From: Eledone cirrhosa
Lineage: Eukaryota; Mollusca; Cephalopoda; Octopoda; Eledonidae
Direction: 5' to 3'
DNA length: 64,000 nt
NCBI GenBank assembly: GCA_964016885.1
Contig: OZ024743.1
Span: 168,282,833 to 168,346,832, forward strand
Positions 20,284-31,184 of this stretch are shown here, one piece after another; within the stretch, counting starts at the first letter, position 1; each line of letters starts with the position of its first letter. Position numbers and translations under genes: made by a program. The notes under the pieces were generated by a model. It did no database searches and was not told the origin of the DNA. It was given only the letters and a program-made list of their open reading frames with translations.

Positions 20284-20435
20284 TATATAACCTCACGGCT
20301 ATTCGGAATTTTATAATAAATTGAAGTGAAAACGAATAGGGGCGTGTGCTCCTTCAACATGACCCTCCCAAAGTATAATAATATCTGTTTCAACATACGT
20401 TTTCAGATAAAAAAATCTCACAAAACAAATTCAAA
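20284..20435. repeat. Unclassified dispersed repeat end
   Basis: AACATGACCCTCCCAAAGTA ... GTTTCAACA...GTTTTCAGATAAA matches the right end of the 27 kb inverted repeat and part of 3,585-3,655. No coding content. Confidence 0.7.
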
Positions 20436-20820
20436 AACGAATTATTGTTTAGAAAATGTAAAAGAAACAAAAACATAAGGACAATTCCCACTTTTCGGCT
20501 GTCTGCTGTGGATCGCTGATGTTTCGACGCATTAATGACAGTACATCTCATCACAGTGCGTCAATAACTAAGAGGAATAATTATTAGGGAAGAAAGCAAT
20601 AAAAAAACAAAAAAAAACAGAGACGATAGAGAACAGAAAGACAGAAAAAGAAAATAAACAGAAGAAAAACATACCGATAGAGAGGGAAAAACACGAGACA
20701 GTAGTACATGTAAGTTGCAGTAACCAATGGGAGAAGTCAGATAGATACATAGCTAGATAGATAGACAACTTTCTTTTTATTTGCCACCAGGGAATCAAAG
20801 AGTGGGACAAGTACAATGGG
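20436..20820. other. Unrecognised purine-rich sequence
   Basis: A-rich with GATA-type short repeats (20,735-20,765). Nothing recognised. Confidence 0.5.
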
Positions 20821-20869
20821 GGGAGTTTTCATAAAAAGGCGACCTCAATAAGGAGGAGGCAATAACAAA

Positions 20870-23790
20870 ATATAAAAATATAAAATATAAAATATAACAA
20901 AAATAAATTGAATAACAAAATCCTCAATAGGGAGGAGGCGCCTTAGACGGTCGCACACACCCCCGAAGAAGTGTGCAACCCTTCTCCTCAGGAGCACACT
21001 CCCTTGATCTTTCATCTTTCTCACCTACAGTCTGATGTAGAGTGAAGGCCCATTCACACGGGCCATTCTCGCCACGTTCACCCATCTTTCATAAAAACGG
21101 CTGGGGTGCAGCACCTCTCTCTCCATCCTGATCCTTCTTCCGAAATGATATCGTTGTTGGCTACAGAGAAAGGTGTATGACCTCAGTCCTTTCAGACGCG
21201 TCCACCATACAACCTCTTTCACCATGGCTATTACGCACAGAAACACCGCCTCTCCTTCATTTTTGAAGAGGGGAGGCGGCTTGATCGTTACAATAGACTC
21301 GGTGGTCAACCGGATCGGTCCCACCCTTGACAGCAGTTGTTCGACATAGCCCCACAGATCGGCAGTGCCCGAGCAGTGTACCAATGCGTGTGCAACGGTT
21401 TCCTCGCGCACACGCATCTGGGACAGATCTTTTTCGAGGGGTCCCTACCCGGGCGCCCGTGTCTGTAGAGTCTTTCTCGAACGGGCAGAGCCCCTCGGTA
21501 GCACTGCCAGGCCAGGGACCTCTGGAAGTTATGCATGGGTCCCGGATGAAGTTATCCATGGGTTGGCCAGTTCGTATTCCTCCATGCCTAGGGCTTCTCC
21601 GAGGGCGTCGTCGCACCTGCTAACCACCAGCCCTCTATATTATGACGAGGTGGATTCTCCACTGACAGCCGGGTCCGCCTGCCAGAGAGCCGTGAGCGCC
21701 TGGGCACACTCGGTGTGCCAGGCACCCAATTTTCTCGGTCTTTGCTTGACCCAGGATTGCAGCTCGGTGAGTGAGACGAGTCTGGGAAAGGCTCGCCTCA
21801 AAACGGGGCCCACAGCGGTTGACCGGTGAGGAATACCTGAAGGTGCCGTAGCCTTAATGCGTGTTTACGCATCATCAGCCACGGCATCCCCTGCCCTCCT
21901 TTCGAAGGGTATTGACAGCAGATGGATCTCCTCACTATAGGAGCCCGCTTCTTCCAAAGGAATTGGAAGAGTGCCGCTCCATTTTGGCGAGCGTTTCCCT
22001 TGGGCAAGGCACGACGGTCAAGCGGTAGTAGAAGACGGACGCTATATAAGTGTTCGCCACCTCCGCCCGACCTTTCAGGGACAGTTTGCACTCGGCCCAC
22101 TTCTGGATCAGTGCAAACACCCTCTTCATTACCTCACCCCAGTTCTTCTCCACCTGGAGGTCTGGTCCGAACCAGACCCCGAGCAACTTCACCGGGCCCT
22201 CCGTCGAGCGTCCGACGACGCCATCGGAGGGCATCGATTTGGCCCTCCACGTGTCGAGTTGCACACCGATCGACTTGTCCCGGTTCAGCGTAGCCCCTGT
22301 AAACCTTTCGTACTCCTCCAGTAAGGTGCCGATCGCCCCGATTTCTGATGCCGTCGATACCATTACTGTTACGTCATCGGCGTAGGCCGACACTGCTTTC
22401 CGCAATCCCGGTTCCAACGGGATGCCCTGCAACAACTCCAACTTCCGCAGCAGTGGCTCTAGAGTCATTACATACAGAAGGGAGGAGAGAGGGCACCCTT
22501 GTCGGATGGACCGGGCGATTTCGAACCGCTCCGAGAGGTAGCCGTTCACCTTGACCCTAGAGCAGATGTGGCTGCTGTGCATGGCAGTGATCCAGCCCCT
22601 GAAAACGGGTCCGAAGCCTGCCGCCGCTAGCACCACATCCAGGTAATCATGGTCGACCCTATCGAACGCCTTAGATTGATCCAAGTTGATCAGGGCCCCA
22701 CCAAAGCCGGGTTCGTTCCCAACCCTCTCTATGATGTATCGCATGAGGTGGAGATTGTCGTGGATGGATCTGGACGGGATAGCACATGTCTGCGCATCTC
22801 CCACCAGGTTGCCCACGACAAGCGCCAACCTCTTTGCTAGCACCTTGACCAAAATCTGTAACTCTGTATTTAACAGAGTTATGGGCCTGAAATTATTTAT
22901 ATCTTCCCCCTTGTTCTCGTCCTTCTTCACTAGCGTGACTACGCCCTTTGTCACAGCACAGGGAATTCTCCCGTTCTGTTGCCAGTTGCAGTAGACCGCC
23001 TCGAGGAGATCGGGGAACAAGTCCGGCATAGCTAGATATAGTTCGTATGGAAGACCATCGAGACCCGTGGATTTTCACGTCCTCTATCTCAGCGGCTGAA
23101 ATCGGCTCCTCGCAGGACTTCGCCTCCTTGTCCGAGAGACGCGGCAGGCTGTCGAGGTATGGACCGAAGTTCACTTCCCCAACCGGCTCCCCGCCCCTTC
23201 CGAATAATCTGGCAAAGTGCTTTTGAAAAGCCTCGCACATCTGCTTAGGTTCAAGGATCACCCGTCCATCCTGGTCTCGCAAAGACCGGATAGTGGATCT
23301 AATCCTTCTTTTGGCTTCTGTCACGCGGGCCCAGCTAACAGCTTTGGTCCCCTCGTTTCCCAGAGCACTTATTTTGCTTCGGACGATGCAGCCTTCGTGT
23401 ATCGCGTCGAAGAACTGGCTCAGGGCCGTTATCGACGCTAGCACTCTGGCCACGTCGCCACTTCTAATTGCCTCTTTTACACTATCTACCAACTCCCTTT
23501 CCTTCCTATTTCTATTTGAGGCTAACTCCTTACTAAATTCTATAGAAACTACTCTAATCTCTCTTTTGAGAGATCCCCACCACCTGCTGTTGACGATGGC
23601 GCCCGTCAACCGCTCCTTAACTAAAGTGCTAATCCGGTCCCTGTAAGCTTTACTTGCCGGTAAGGACAAGTTGAGTTTCGAGTAACCGGGTCCCTGTCTA
23701 TGCGTTCTGTCAAGGTTGACCATGCAGGTCACTAACTTGTGGTCTGAATAGCCAACCATGATCATTTTTGGACAACTTAAAATGTCCTTA
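20870..23790 (-). mobile_element. Tx1/L1-like LINE, copy 2, best preserved of the family
   Basis: The minus strand begins in the end of the APE endonuclease (GYSDHKLVTCMVNLD near 23,740, the SDH catalytic pair). The linker and RT follow. RT landmarks: NFRPITLLN (22,890), GALINLDQSKAFDRVDH (22,680), SIRQGCPLSSLLYVMTLEPL (22,490) and AVSAYADDVTVMVS (22,380) with an intact YADD. Then come GPVKLLGVWFGPDL (22,180), the thumb region, and a zinc-ribbon with RCVCARKP...THWYTARALP frames near 21,400. The C-terminus reads MARVNGPSLYIRL (about 21,030). A frameshift near 23,050 precedes the RT, and several more lie between 21,950 and 21,250. The 5' end is cut at about 23,790 by (GATA)n. The 3' side ends in an AT-rich tail near 20,870-20,920. 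Confidence 0.88.
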
Positions 23791-23862
23791 TAGATAGATG
23801 GATAGATAGAAAGATAGATAGAAAGATATATATATAGATAGTATAGATAGATAGATAGTATG
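23788..23862. repeat. (GATA)n microsatellite at LINE 5' truncation
   Basis: Imperfect ATAGATAG/ AAAGATAG units. They lie exactly where the LINE's endonuclease reading stops. Confidence 0.88.
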
Positions 23863-24098
23863 TGCATGTGTTGTGTGTGCCTGTGCATGTTTGTGTGTTT
23901 GCAAACATTCATACAACCTCATAACTCCCCGGACCTTATTTCCCACCGAAGACTCCTTCATATAAACGTATTTATGACACGTTTGTTTTGAAGTGTTTAT
24001 TTCACTCATAATTATATCTACGGAAAGTATTGAGTTATAAAAAGATGGAGATGGAAATATTGTGCCTATTTACATAGAGATTGATTAAGCCAGTCAAA
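23863..24098. other. Unrecognised, GT-rich then AT-rich
   Basis: A degenerate GT tract occupies 23,860-23,905. Nothing else is recognised. Confidence 0.5.
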
Positions 24099-24151
24099 AC
24101 TCAGGAGGCAAACCAGCAACCATACCTATACATCAATATTATGGTATGTTA

Positions 24152-24338
24152 GTGGTGGATTGGCAGTATCGGTAGAGGGTCGGACGCCATGCTTTGCGGC
24201 AAAGAGTTACGGCCCTTGTCATTCTGAGTTCAAATCCCGCCGAGGTTAACTTTGCCTTTCATCCTTACGGGGTCGATAAAATAAAGTACCAGTAATACAC
24301 TGGGATAATTGCTGGCCTTGTGACAAAAGTAGAAACAA
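24152..24338 (+). mobile_element. tRNA-derived SINE (family 1) with a clear target-site duplication
   Basis: Full-length, GAGTTACGGCCC variant. The flanks carry ATATTATGGTATGTTAGTG on the left (ending at 24,153) and again immediately after the 3' end (from about 24,338), giving a duplication of about 19 bp. The sequence left of the SINE (from 24,099) is repeated at 25,211-25,282. Confidence 0.94.
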
Positions 24339-24344
24339 ATATTA

Positions 24345-24735
24345 TGGTATGTTAGTGAACCAATAAACTTTCTGAAAATTTTCGTTTGATGCCAACATCT
24401 AAACAAACATAGCAATCGTTGATTCATTTGAAATGTATCGAAGCAATGCCGCTTTTATTTGATGCATATGAATTATGCATTTATATGCATGCTTGCACTT
24501 AAAATAACAGAGTCTATTTGTTCTTGTAATCGGGACATAGAGATGGCCCAATGTTTGCCAATGTACACGTCATTTTTGTTCTTTCTATTTACGCCAATCT
24601 AAATGTCTGTCCGGATCTGTATTTCTGCATGTTCTACTCTTTCCTTCTTCTCCCGCCTTCTTTCTCCTTCTCTCTCCTCCTCTACCTATTTTATATCAGT
24701 TTCTAGCTGCAGTATTTATATTGGGTCTCTACTCC
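24345..24735. other. Unrecognised sequence
   Basis: AT-rich; no gene or element recognised. Confidence 0.5.
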
Positions 24736-24820
24736 CTGAGTTCAAATCCCGCCGATGTTAACTTTGCCTTTCTTCCATTCCAGGTCGATAAAAGGTGACA
24801 GTCTAGTACTGGAGTCGATT
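24736..24820 (+). mobile_element. SINE family 1 fragment (box B and middle)
   Basis: GAGTTCAAATCCCGCCGATG, then AACTTTGCCTTTC and GGTCGATAAAAGG. Head and 3' end are lost. Confidence 0.75.
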
Positions 24821-25088
24821 CTTGCTCTATATCTCTTTCTTTATTCCATTCTGTCACTCCCTTTCTGGAAAAACTCTGCTGTATTCAGACATGAGATGGG
24901 CTACACCAACGTTTACAAAATGTCCTTGAAACGCTGTTTCCTTCGTAAGAAATTATCATTCCTGGTGATTAGTTACGAATGAAACAGTTCTAGTCGTGTT
25001 GAAGTAATTTCTATAATGAAATAAACCTATACTCTACTAACGTATTGAGTACATTTTTTGACTGGTCGCCTCCCAATTTACATCGGGA

Positions 25089-25282
<194 letters not shown>

Positions 25283-25289
25283 GCTAGAT

Positions 25290-26023
25290 AGTATGCATAG
25301 TAAACCGTGTCACTCTTCTTTCCTGATATATATATATATATTTATATCCTTCTCTATATATTTATATTTCTTTCAAAGTTCTCTTGCTCCTCTCTCCGTA
25401 ATCACCTGTTTGTTAGGCCTTTCTAGTTGCCAGTTTAACTCCGTAACTCTCTCTATATCGTTTCACACTCACTATCTCATTCTATCTCTACACAAGCAAG
25501 ATAAGATCTCGAAACCGAGATACAAAACTAAATTCTGCATAACATTTAGTGTTATATCTAGTGCACTGTGTATATGCAGTCAACCGTCCTTCTATTGAAA
25601 ATAATTTCTTTTAAAGAAATAAGGACAAAAAGAACAACAATTTATGCAACACAATCAAATGACTTATTGTTAGATGTGTCAGTTCAATGATTTTCTCTCT
25701 CTCTCTCTAGCTTTATCGAGTTTATCGTAAATTGTATGCACCTTGTTTTTCATATTACCCATCTATATATTCCTTTTTGTTAACATTTTTACAATTTATG
25801 AATGATTAAATATAACAAAATAAATTTAACAGAAGACATTACATAATCTTACGTAAATATATATGCACACTCACATACATAAAGGGAAGGAGACAGAGAG
25901 AAAGAGAATGAGAAAGAGGGAGTCTGAGAGAAAGAGGGGAGAGGGAGAAAGAGAGAGGGAAAGAAACAAAGACAAACACAAACGGAGGGGCTTGAAAACG
26001 TTAGAATTAGACTATACATGAAT

Positions 26024-26055
<32 letters not shown>

Positions 26056-26090
26056 TGGCTTTTTGCTACAATGTTTTCTATAACTTTCAT
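25290..26090. other. Unrecognised sequence with short simple repeats
   Basis: Short TA, CT and AC runs and a purine-rich GAGAGA stretch at 25,885-25,970. No coding region is recognised. Confidence 0.5.
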
Positions 26091-26129
26091 TTATATATAT
26101 ATATATATATGTATATATATAACGAAGGA

Positions 26130-26257
26130 AATCTGGTAAGGAACCAGATGGACCATAAAGCACCAGAGAACTCAATACTTAGGGTAGTAGAGTGGGTAAT
26201 AGGAAAAAGTATGACTCCGACGGCAGAGCTCAAGACGTTTCGACGGCTATTTCTGGA

Positions 26258-26262
<5 letters not shown>
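26130..26262. repeat. Foldback family F1, single-arm copy
   Basis: It carries GGTAAGGAACCAGATGGACC, CTTAGGGTAGTAGAGTGGG and an arm GTATGACTCCGACGGCAGAG ending CGACGGCTATTTCTGGA, as in the F1 hairpins at 1.7 and 52.7 kb. Here (TA)n replaces the second arm. Confidence 0.85.
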
Positions 26263-26325
<63 letters not shown>

Positions 26326-26330
26326 AATAT
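26261..26330. repeat. (TA)n microsatellite
   Basis: About 55 bp of pure TA followed by TATAAATATA. Confidence 0.96.
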
Positions 26331-26389
26331 AAAAGGAAATTTCGCTCTACATGGCTGAATACAATAAATGTAATCTGAGTTTTTCGAAT

Positions 26390-26458
26390 ATTAATAATTG
26401 TTTCTACTTTAGGCACAAGGCCAGCAATTACCCAGTGCATTACTGGTACTTTATTTTA
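26390..26458 (-). mobile_element. SINE family 1, 3' part only
   Basis: Minus-strand 3' end, from AGAAACAATTATT back to TAAAATAAAGTACC. The head is missing; the break coincides with the inner hairpin. Confidence 0.88.
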
Positions 26459-26610
26459 TATATTAATAATAACATTCGATTCGTTTGCAATTATTCAAAC
26501 AACCCACAATTTTATAGACATGTCAGTTGTGTTGGCATGCGAACAGAACTGCAGGCACTAATGTTACTGGGTATCACCCTGCATAATTGCAAACGAATCG
26601 AATGTTATAT

Positions 26611-26785
26611 CAGTATCGGTAGAGGGTCGGACGCCATGCTTTCCAGCATAGTTACGTCCCTTTACGATCTGAGTTCAAATCCCGCCGAGGTTGACTTTGC
26701 CTTTCATCCTTACGGGGTCGATAAAATAAAGTACCAGTAATGCACTGGATAATTGCTGGCCTTGTGCCTAAAGTAGAAACAATTA
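26611..26785 (+). mobile_element. tRNA-derived SINE (family 1), first of a tandem pair
   Basis: Short-head variant, starting at CAGTATCGGTAGAGGG. Confidence 0.92.
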
Positions 26786-26786
26786 T

Positions 26787-26957
26787 TTGGCAGTATCGGT
26801 AGACGACATTCTTTCCAGCATAGTTACGTCCCTTTACGATCTGAGTTCAAATCTCGCCGAGGTTGACTTTGCCTTTCATCCTTATGGGGTCGATAAAATA
26901 AAGTACCAGTAATGCACTGTGTAATTGCTGGCCTTGTGCCTAAAGTAGAAACAATTA
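26787..26957 (+). mobile_element. tRNA-derived SINE (family 1), second of a tandem pair
   Basis: Same short-head variant as the preceding copy, with a 9 bp deletion in the head (GGTAGACGACATTC). Both copies are of one subfamily, so a true tandem duplication is possible here. Confidence 0.92.
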
Positions 26958-27057
26958 TTAATATTCGAAAAACTCAGATTACATTTATATATATATATAT
27001 TTCGTTTCTGAATTTGTTTAGCAAGATTCTTTATCTGAAAACGTGTGTTGAAACCGA

Positions 27058-27513
27058 TATTGTTATACTTTGGGAGGGTCATGTTGCCAATAAGAAACAC
27101 ACGCACCAGTTGCTTTCACTCCAATTTATTATAAATTTTAAAAAAAATTATTTATTTTTTTAATTTATAAATTTTCGGTTGGTTGGTTGGTTGGTTCCAC
27201 AACCGGGGTTGTTCATATATTGTCAAAGTTCTTTCGTCTCACATTCTGTGACCTCTTCAGTGACTGGGGAATATTTTCTTTGTTTCGTGCCTCTCCTTTG
27301 TTCTGTCCTACGCCATCTTCAGATGTGTGACGAAAGAACCGTGACAATATATGAACAACCGTCCGGTTATGGAACCAACCAACCAACCGGAAATTTATAA
27401 ATAAGAAAAAGAAAAATGTTTTTAAATTTTTTAATTTATAATAAATTGGAGTGAAAGCAACTGGTGCGTGTGTTTCTTATTGGCAACATGACCCTCCCAA
27501 AGTATAACAATAT
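27058..27513. repeat. Large inverted repeat (about 185 bp arms, 86 bp centre)
   Basis: The left arm 27,058-27,240 and right arm 27,327-27,513 pair in order: ATTGTTATACTTTGGGAGGG, GCACCAGTTGCTTTCACTCC, an AT-rich block, (GGTT)n, GGTTGTTCATATATTGTC and TTCTTTCGTC. Single ends of the same family lie at 2,150-2,290, 3,158-3,256, 20,340-20,430 and 51,788-51,890. The centre includes CACATTCTGTGACCTCTTCA. No open frame is supported. Confidence 0.88.
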
Positions 27514-27534
27514 ATATATATGTATATATATATA

Positions 27535-27640
27535 TACTTACATATATGTGTGTGTGTCTGCTTGTGGACTTGTGTGCATAAGCGTGTATGTGTGTGTGCA
27601 TGTGTTTGTGTATGTGCGTATTTGCATGTGTGTATGTGTG
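27535..27640. repeat. Degenerate (TGTA)n/(GT)n simple repeat
   Basis: Interrupted GT and TATG units. Confidence 0.85.
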
Positions 27641-27824
27641 TGTATAGTTGGCACTAATCCAATGTGTCATAGCTTAATGGATAGTACCAGTAAAATAATA
27701 ATAATCAGATGCATAAATGTATACGTTGAATCATCTTTAAATCATGCTATCTATAAAACAAGCAGCAGACTTTACATTGTTCCATGAAATACATTTGAAG
27801 TAACTATTATTATTATTATTATAA

Positions 27825-28002
27825 TGGGCTTTCTCCACAAATGTCCCTCGGAAGTCTCCCCCCTATTGGGGAATTTTTCTTTGTTATTTTATTTCAACCT
27901 CTGTTTTTTTACACGCAGAAATGCCCATTTGTACCGTCCTGTATTGTCCTGTACTGTCCTTAATGTCTACTTTATGTAAACCCTTGTGGTTAATAAAGAA
28001 AA

Positions 28003-28067
<65 letters not shown>
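27825..28067 (+). mobile_element. Tx1/L1-like LINE, 3'-end-only copy with (ATT)n tail
   Basis: CCCTCGGAAGTCTCCCCCCT ... TGGGGAATTTTTCTTTG matches the 3' UTR of the Tx1-like copy 1 (16,418-16,460: CCCTCGGAGGTTTCCCTC, TTGGGGAATTTTTGTTG). It continues to AATAAAG (27,992) and then a pure (ATT)n tail at 28,003-28,067. This shows the true 3' end of the family, which the GT repeat masks in copy 1. Confidence 0.78.
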
Positions 28068-28068
<1 letters not shown>

Positions 28069-29049
28069 ATTAATAAACAAGACGTTGCTGAATATTATCC
28101 ACAGTCTTATGGGTGAAAACAGTAAAATAATGAAAAAGTATAAACAATTATAAAAAGAAAATTGTATTCGTTTTGCAAGATTCTCGATGGGAATTCGTGT
28201 GATGAAATAGATAATTATGGAACCGTAACCCCTAATAGAGATGTAGGTGTGCTGTGCCGATATACGTCGCGGACACTTAAAACCTAGAGGAAATCATCTC
28301 CTTTACAGGTCGAAACACAGCCGATTTCTTCCACAGAAGTAGAAAGAGTATGAGAGAAAAGATCTGAGAAAAATTTATAGAGGAAAAATTGACCATTGTA
28401 ATGGGCTGGGGCTTTTTTATTGATTTCGGTAGGATGAGAGGCAAAGTTGACATCGGTGCAATTTGAACTAAGTAAGTGCAGAGAGTCGAAACTAATATAA
28501 TTCTATCCGACGTTCTAACGCTGCCGTATGTAGTCTTCCCGACGCATGGTCAGTTCAATTATGACCCAGTTTGCGTTTGATATACATAGCGTTTGACTAT
28601 ATATCTCTATGTGTTCAGAGGTATAAGGATACTTGTCTACTGCTGAACGATCAATTAGCCGTAAAACATATAAAGGTAATTTTTAATGTTTTTCTGGGTA
28701 CAAAGAGAATAATAGACTATTTTTAACATCTGATAATATGTTTTGTGCATAGATATGAATATTGACACACACCACACAAAAACATATATATATATGTGAA
28801 TATAGACATAGAATATTCGAAAATATTCTGTATGTTTATAATAAACATTTTGAAGACCTAATCGCTATAGAATAGAATACGTCACGTATTACAATTAGAT
28901 TCTCGATAAAAGCAAGGGAAGTAATCTACGCGTTTCATTCTTGTTAGAAATCTTCAGGACCACATATCCAGTGCTTTTATCGAGAATCACACAGCTAGAG
29001 ACTTATATATATATATATATACATAAGGTATTGTTGATGTAATTCAATG

Positions 29050-29050
<1 letters not shown>
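28068..29050. other. Mostly unrecognised AT-rich sequence
   Basis: 28,390-28,560 is probably an ancient minus-strand SINE family 1 relic (AGGATGAGAGGCAAAGTTGA, CAATTTGAACTAAG). A 17 bp perfect hairpin lies at 28,898-28,914 and 28,972-28,988. No gene is seen. Confidence 0.5.

Positions 29051-29095
<45 letters not shown>
29050..29095. repeat. (TA)n microsatellite
   Basis: About 45 bp of TA. Confidence 0.96.
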
Positions 29096-29099
<4 letters not shown>

Positions 29100-29104
<5 letters not shown>

Positions 29105-29340
29105 ATGGAAAACGAAAAATCAGTGGAGCATCTGAACTCAATTTATTGTGTGTTACAATTGTTTTCCCGGCGAACAGCTCGAGGTGCGATCTGTGTGTGG
29201 ATCGACCTGACTCTAGACTCGCAGGTTCCTCGGACACGTCTATTGATTTCGGAGCATATACCCTTTCTGGGGTTTCTGACCCTACGGGCCCACCTTCATC
29301 CGCTTTGCGCGTCCTTGGGTTGGTCACTGTGTGCATACAC
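29100..29340. other. Unrecognised GC-richer block
   Basis: Open on the minus strand over roughly 100 codons and clearly less AT-rich than its surroundings. The minus strand carries ACACAATAAATTGAGTTC, so an LTR or element end with a polyadenylation signal is possible. I recognise no protein motif. Confidence 0.35.
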
Positions 29341-29409
29341 ACACACACACAGACTGGCACATATATTCTTACACATATGTATATATGTATATACACACAT
29401 CTACACACA

Positions 29410-30230
29410 CATTAAAAAAATGCAAAAAAAATACATATAAGAAAGGCATATAAAGATACACATCGGGCTGTACATGCAAAAATGCACCTTGATGTACGTG
29501 CTGACAGAGTTGATATTATGTTGCCAACGTGAATTAATCCACGTATAGACACCTCAAGCAAGGCTAAATATGGGGAGTGCATGGTATTAATGTAAAGGTT
29601 ATGCCCAGACCCTATATAGAAAATGCATGCAGGATATATAAAAAAATGTATGCAGAATATATAAAAAATACATACATCTGAATTATATAAGAAAAGCGTA
29701 CAAATATACACATTGGTTTCTACATGGAAAGATACATGGAGTGCGTGGAGTATATGCACATACCACTGAAAAGATACACATGCAGGGAGTGCGTGAACAG
29801 GCCATAATGTAGCATGTCACAGTGGGTGAGATAGAGTGCCTTGTTGATGTATGGTACGGGACTGAATATCCGTGGAAGTTGAGCCACCGTGTCCCGGCTC
29901 ATGCGATGTCGTTGCCTAGGATGACGTGCCGAGTCCGATAGCAGCATAGGTTGCGTCGACCCCACAGGGCATATATAGTCAACAAGGTATGGTGTCTGAT
30001 CCCTTGGACCCGCGCCGCCGCTCGGACCGGCGTCCGCTTACCCGCATGCCTTTAGCTGTCTGCACGTCATGATACTCTCCGATTTCAGGTTGACTGCATC
30101 ATGCTTCAATCTGACTATCTCCATGGCCTCGGATAGGCATAGTCTACAATTTTTACTTCCAGCCGAATATCCGTAGGAGCATAGAGTGTTCAACCGGCAT
30201 ACCGCCTATGGAAGCATCTTAGCTACTATT
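29410..30230. other. Unrecognised sequence
   Basis: Contains loosely repeated GCAGGATATATAAAAAA / TACATG.AAA blocks (29,430-29,780) and a more GC-rich stretch at 30,000-30,200. No coding function is recognised on either strand. Confidence 0.4.
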
Positions 30231-30249
30231 AGACATATATATATATTAG

Positions 30250-30357
30250 CTATGAATCGAAGTTGTAGCTGCCATACAGCAGGTACAATTCGAGTTGTTT
30301 GAGGCAATCATAAAGCACTCAATGGAACGAAAAGTGTATACATTATCGCCCAGATTA
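30250..30357 (+). repeat. Direct duplication, copy 1
   Basis: TATGAATCGAAGTTGTAGCT ... CACTCAATGG is repeated at 30,795-30,902 with about 93% identity. Confidence 0.92.
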
Positions 30358-30794
30358 AACACAACATTTAAAAAGTGTGACATCAAGAAAAGCGATCAAA
30401 GGCAGTGGCCATACGTATACCTATACTACAACAACGATAGAATCAGAAAGATTGAAAACTAACCTGGATCTTCTCTTGTTGATTAGAATCGATATAATGA
30501 ATAGAAATCTCAGATATGTTTCTGGGACCTCTGCAGGTCAAGTTACATAACATGTGTGCACTTCCTCGATGGAACTGATGTGCCCGACAGGTTTTGCTCG
30601 ATCTAATCCAAATTTCGGTCTGATGACAGATGCATTTTACCCATAGTAGTAATTCTACCTGTGTTGCCACGTGACCTTTCTCAAAAGGAATCTCTCAGCC
30701 TTAAGACAAAATGTCTCCACTAGTGTTTGTAAACAAAAAATAACTAAACAGTTATCGATCGTATTACATGAATCTATGAGAATAACTATATTAG
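30358..30794. other. Unique sequence between the direct duplicates
   Basis: No recognised coding or element motif. Confidence 0.4.
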
Positions 30795-30902
30795 GTATGA
30801 ATCGAAGTTGTAGCTGCCATACAGCAGGTACTATTCGAGTTGTTTGAGGCAATCACAAAGCACTCAATGGAGTGAAAAGTTAATACATTATCGTCCAGAG
30901 TA
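30795..30902 (+). repeat. Direct duplication, copy 2
   Basis: Second copy of the 108 bp block at 30,250-30,357. Confidence 0.92.
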
Positions 30903-30959
30903 ATGTTGTATGATGGACTTCGCCTTTTATTTGAAGGCCTATCTTTGTTACATTGAGGA

Positions 30960-31078
30960 TACATTGGAGATTACATTAAGGATAGAAGCGCCAACGGAAT
31001 ACTCAGTCACGTACGCTATAATTCCATAAATAGGCAATTAGACTGATCGAACAACTGGAATACTCATCGTCGACACAA
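30960..31078 (+). mobile_element. SINE family 2, 3' core only
   Basis: GGAATACTCAGTCACGTACG and GACTGATCGAACAACTGGAA TACTCATCGTCG match the core shared by the copies at 31,690, 39,958 and 55,745. The tRNA-like head is missing. Confidence 0.7.
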
Positions 31079-31184
31079 ATGGAGGATACATTTACTATTC
31101 TTTTTCTCTATGTGCATAGAAAGTGGCCGCTAGCAATTGAAATATTTATGAACCCCAACATTATTATCATGAAATCTTTCGTAC

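Larger units (their letters stand above)
26366..26986. repeat. Nested inverted repeats containing SINE family 1 pieces
   Basis: The outer arms 26,366-26,457 and 26,894-26,986 are complementary: AATGTAATCTGAGTTTTTCG plus a SINE 3' end on the left, the mirror image on the right. The inner arms 26,470-26,494 and 26,583-26,607 (AACATTCGATTCGTTTGCAA) form a second hairpin around a 90 bp unique centre. Two direct SINEs (26,611 and 26,787) lie between the inner and outer right arms. Confidence 0.88.

Noticed and set aside
30250..30902. LTR retrotransposon with 108 bp LTRs
   Set aside because: No TG...CA ends, primer-binding site, polypurine tract or gag-pol sequence are visible, so I list only a direct duplication.
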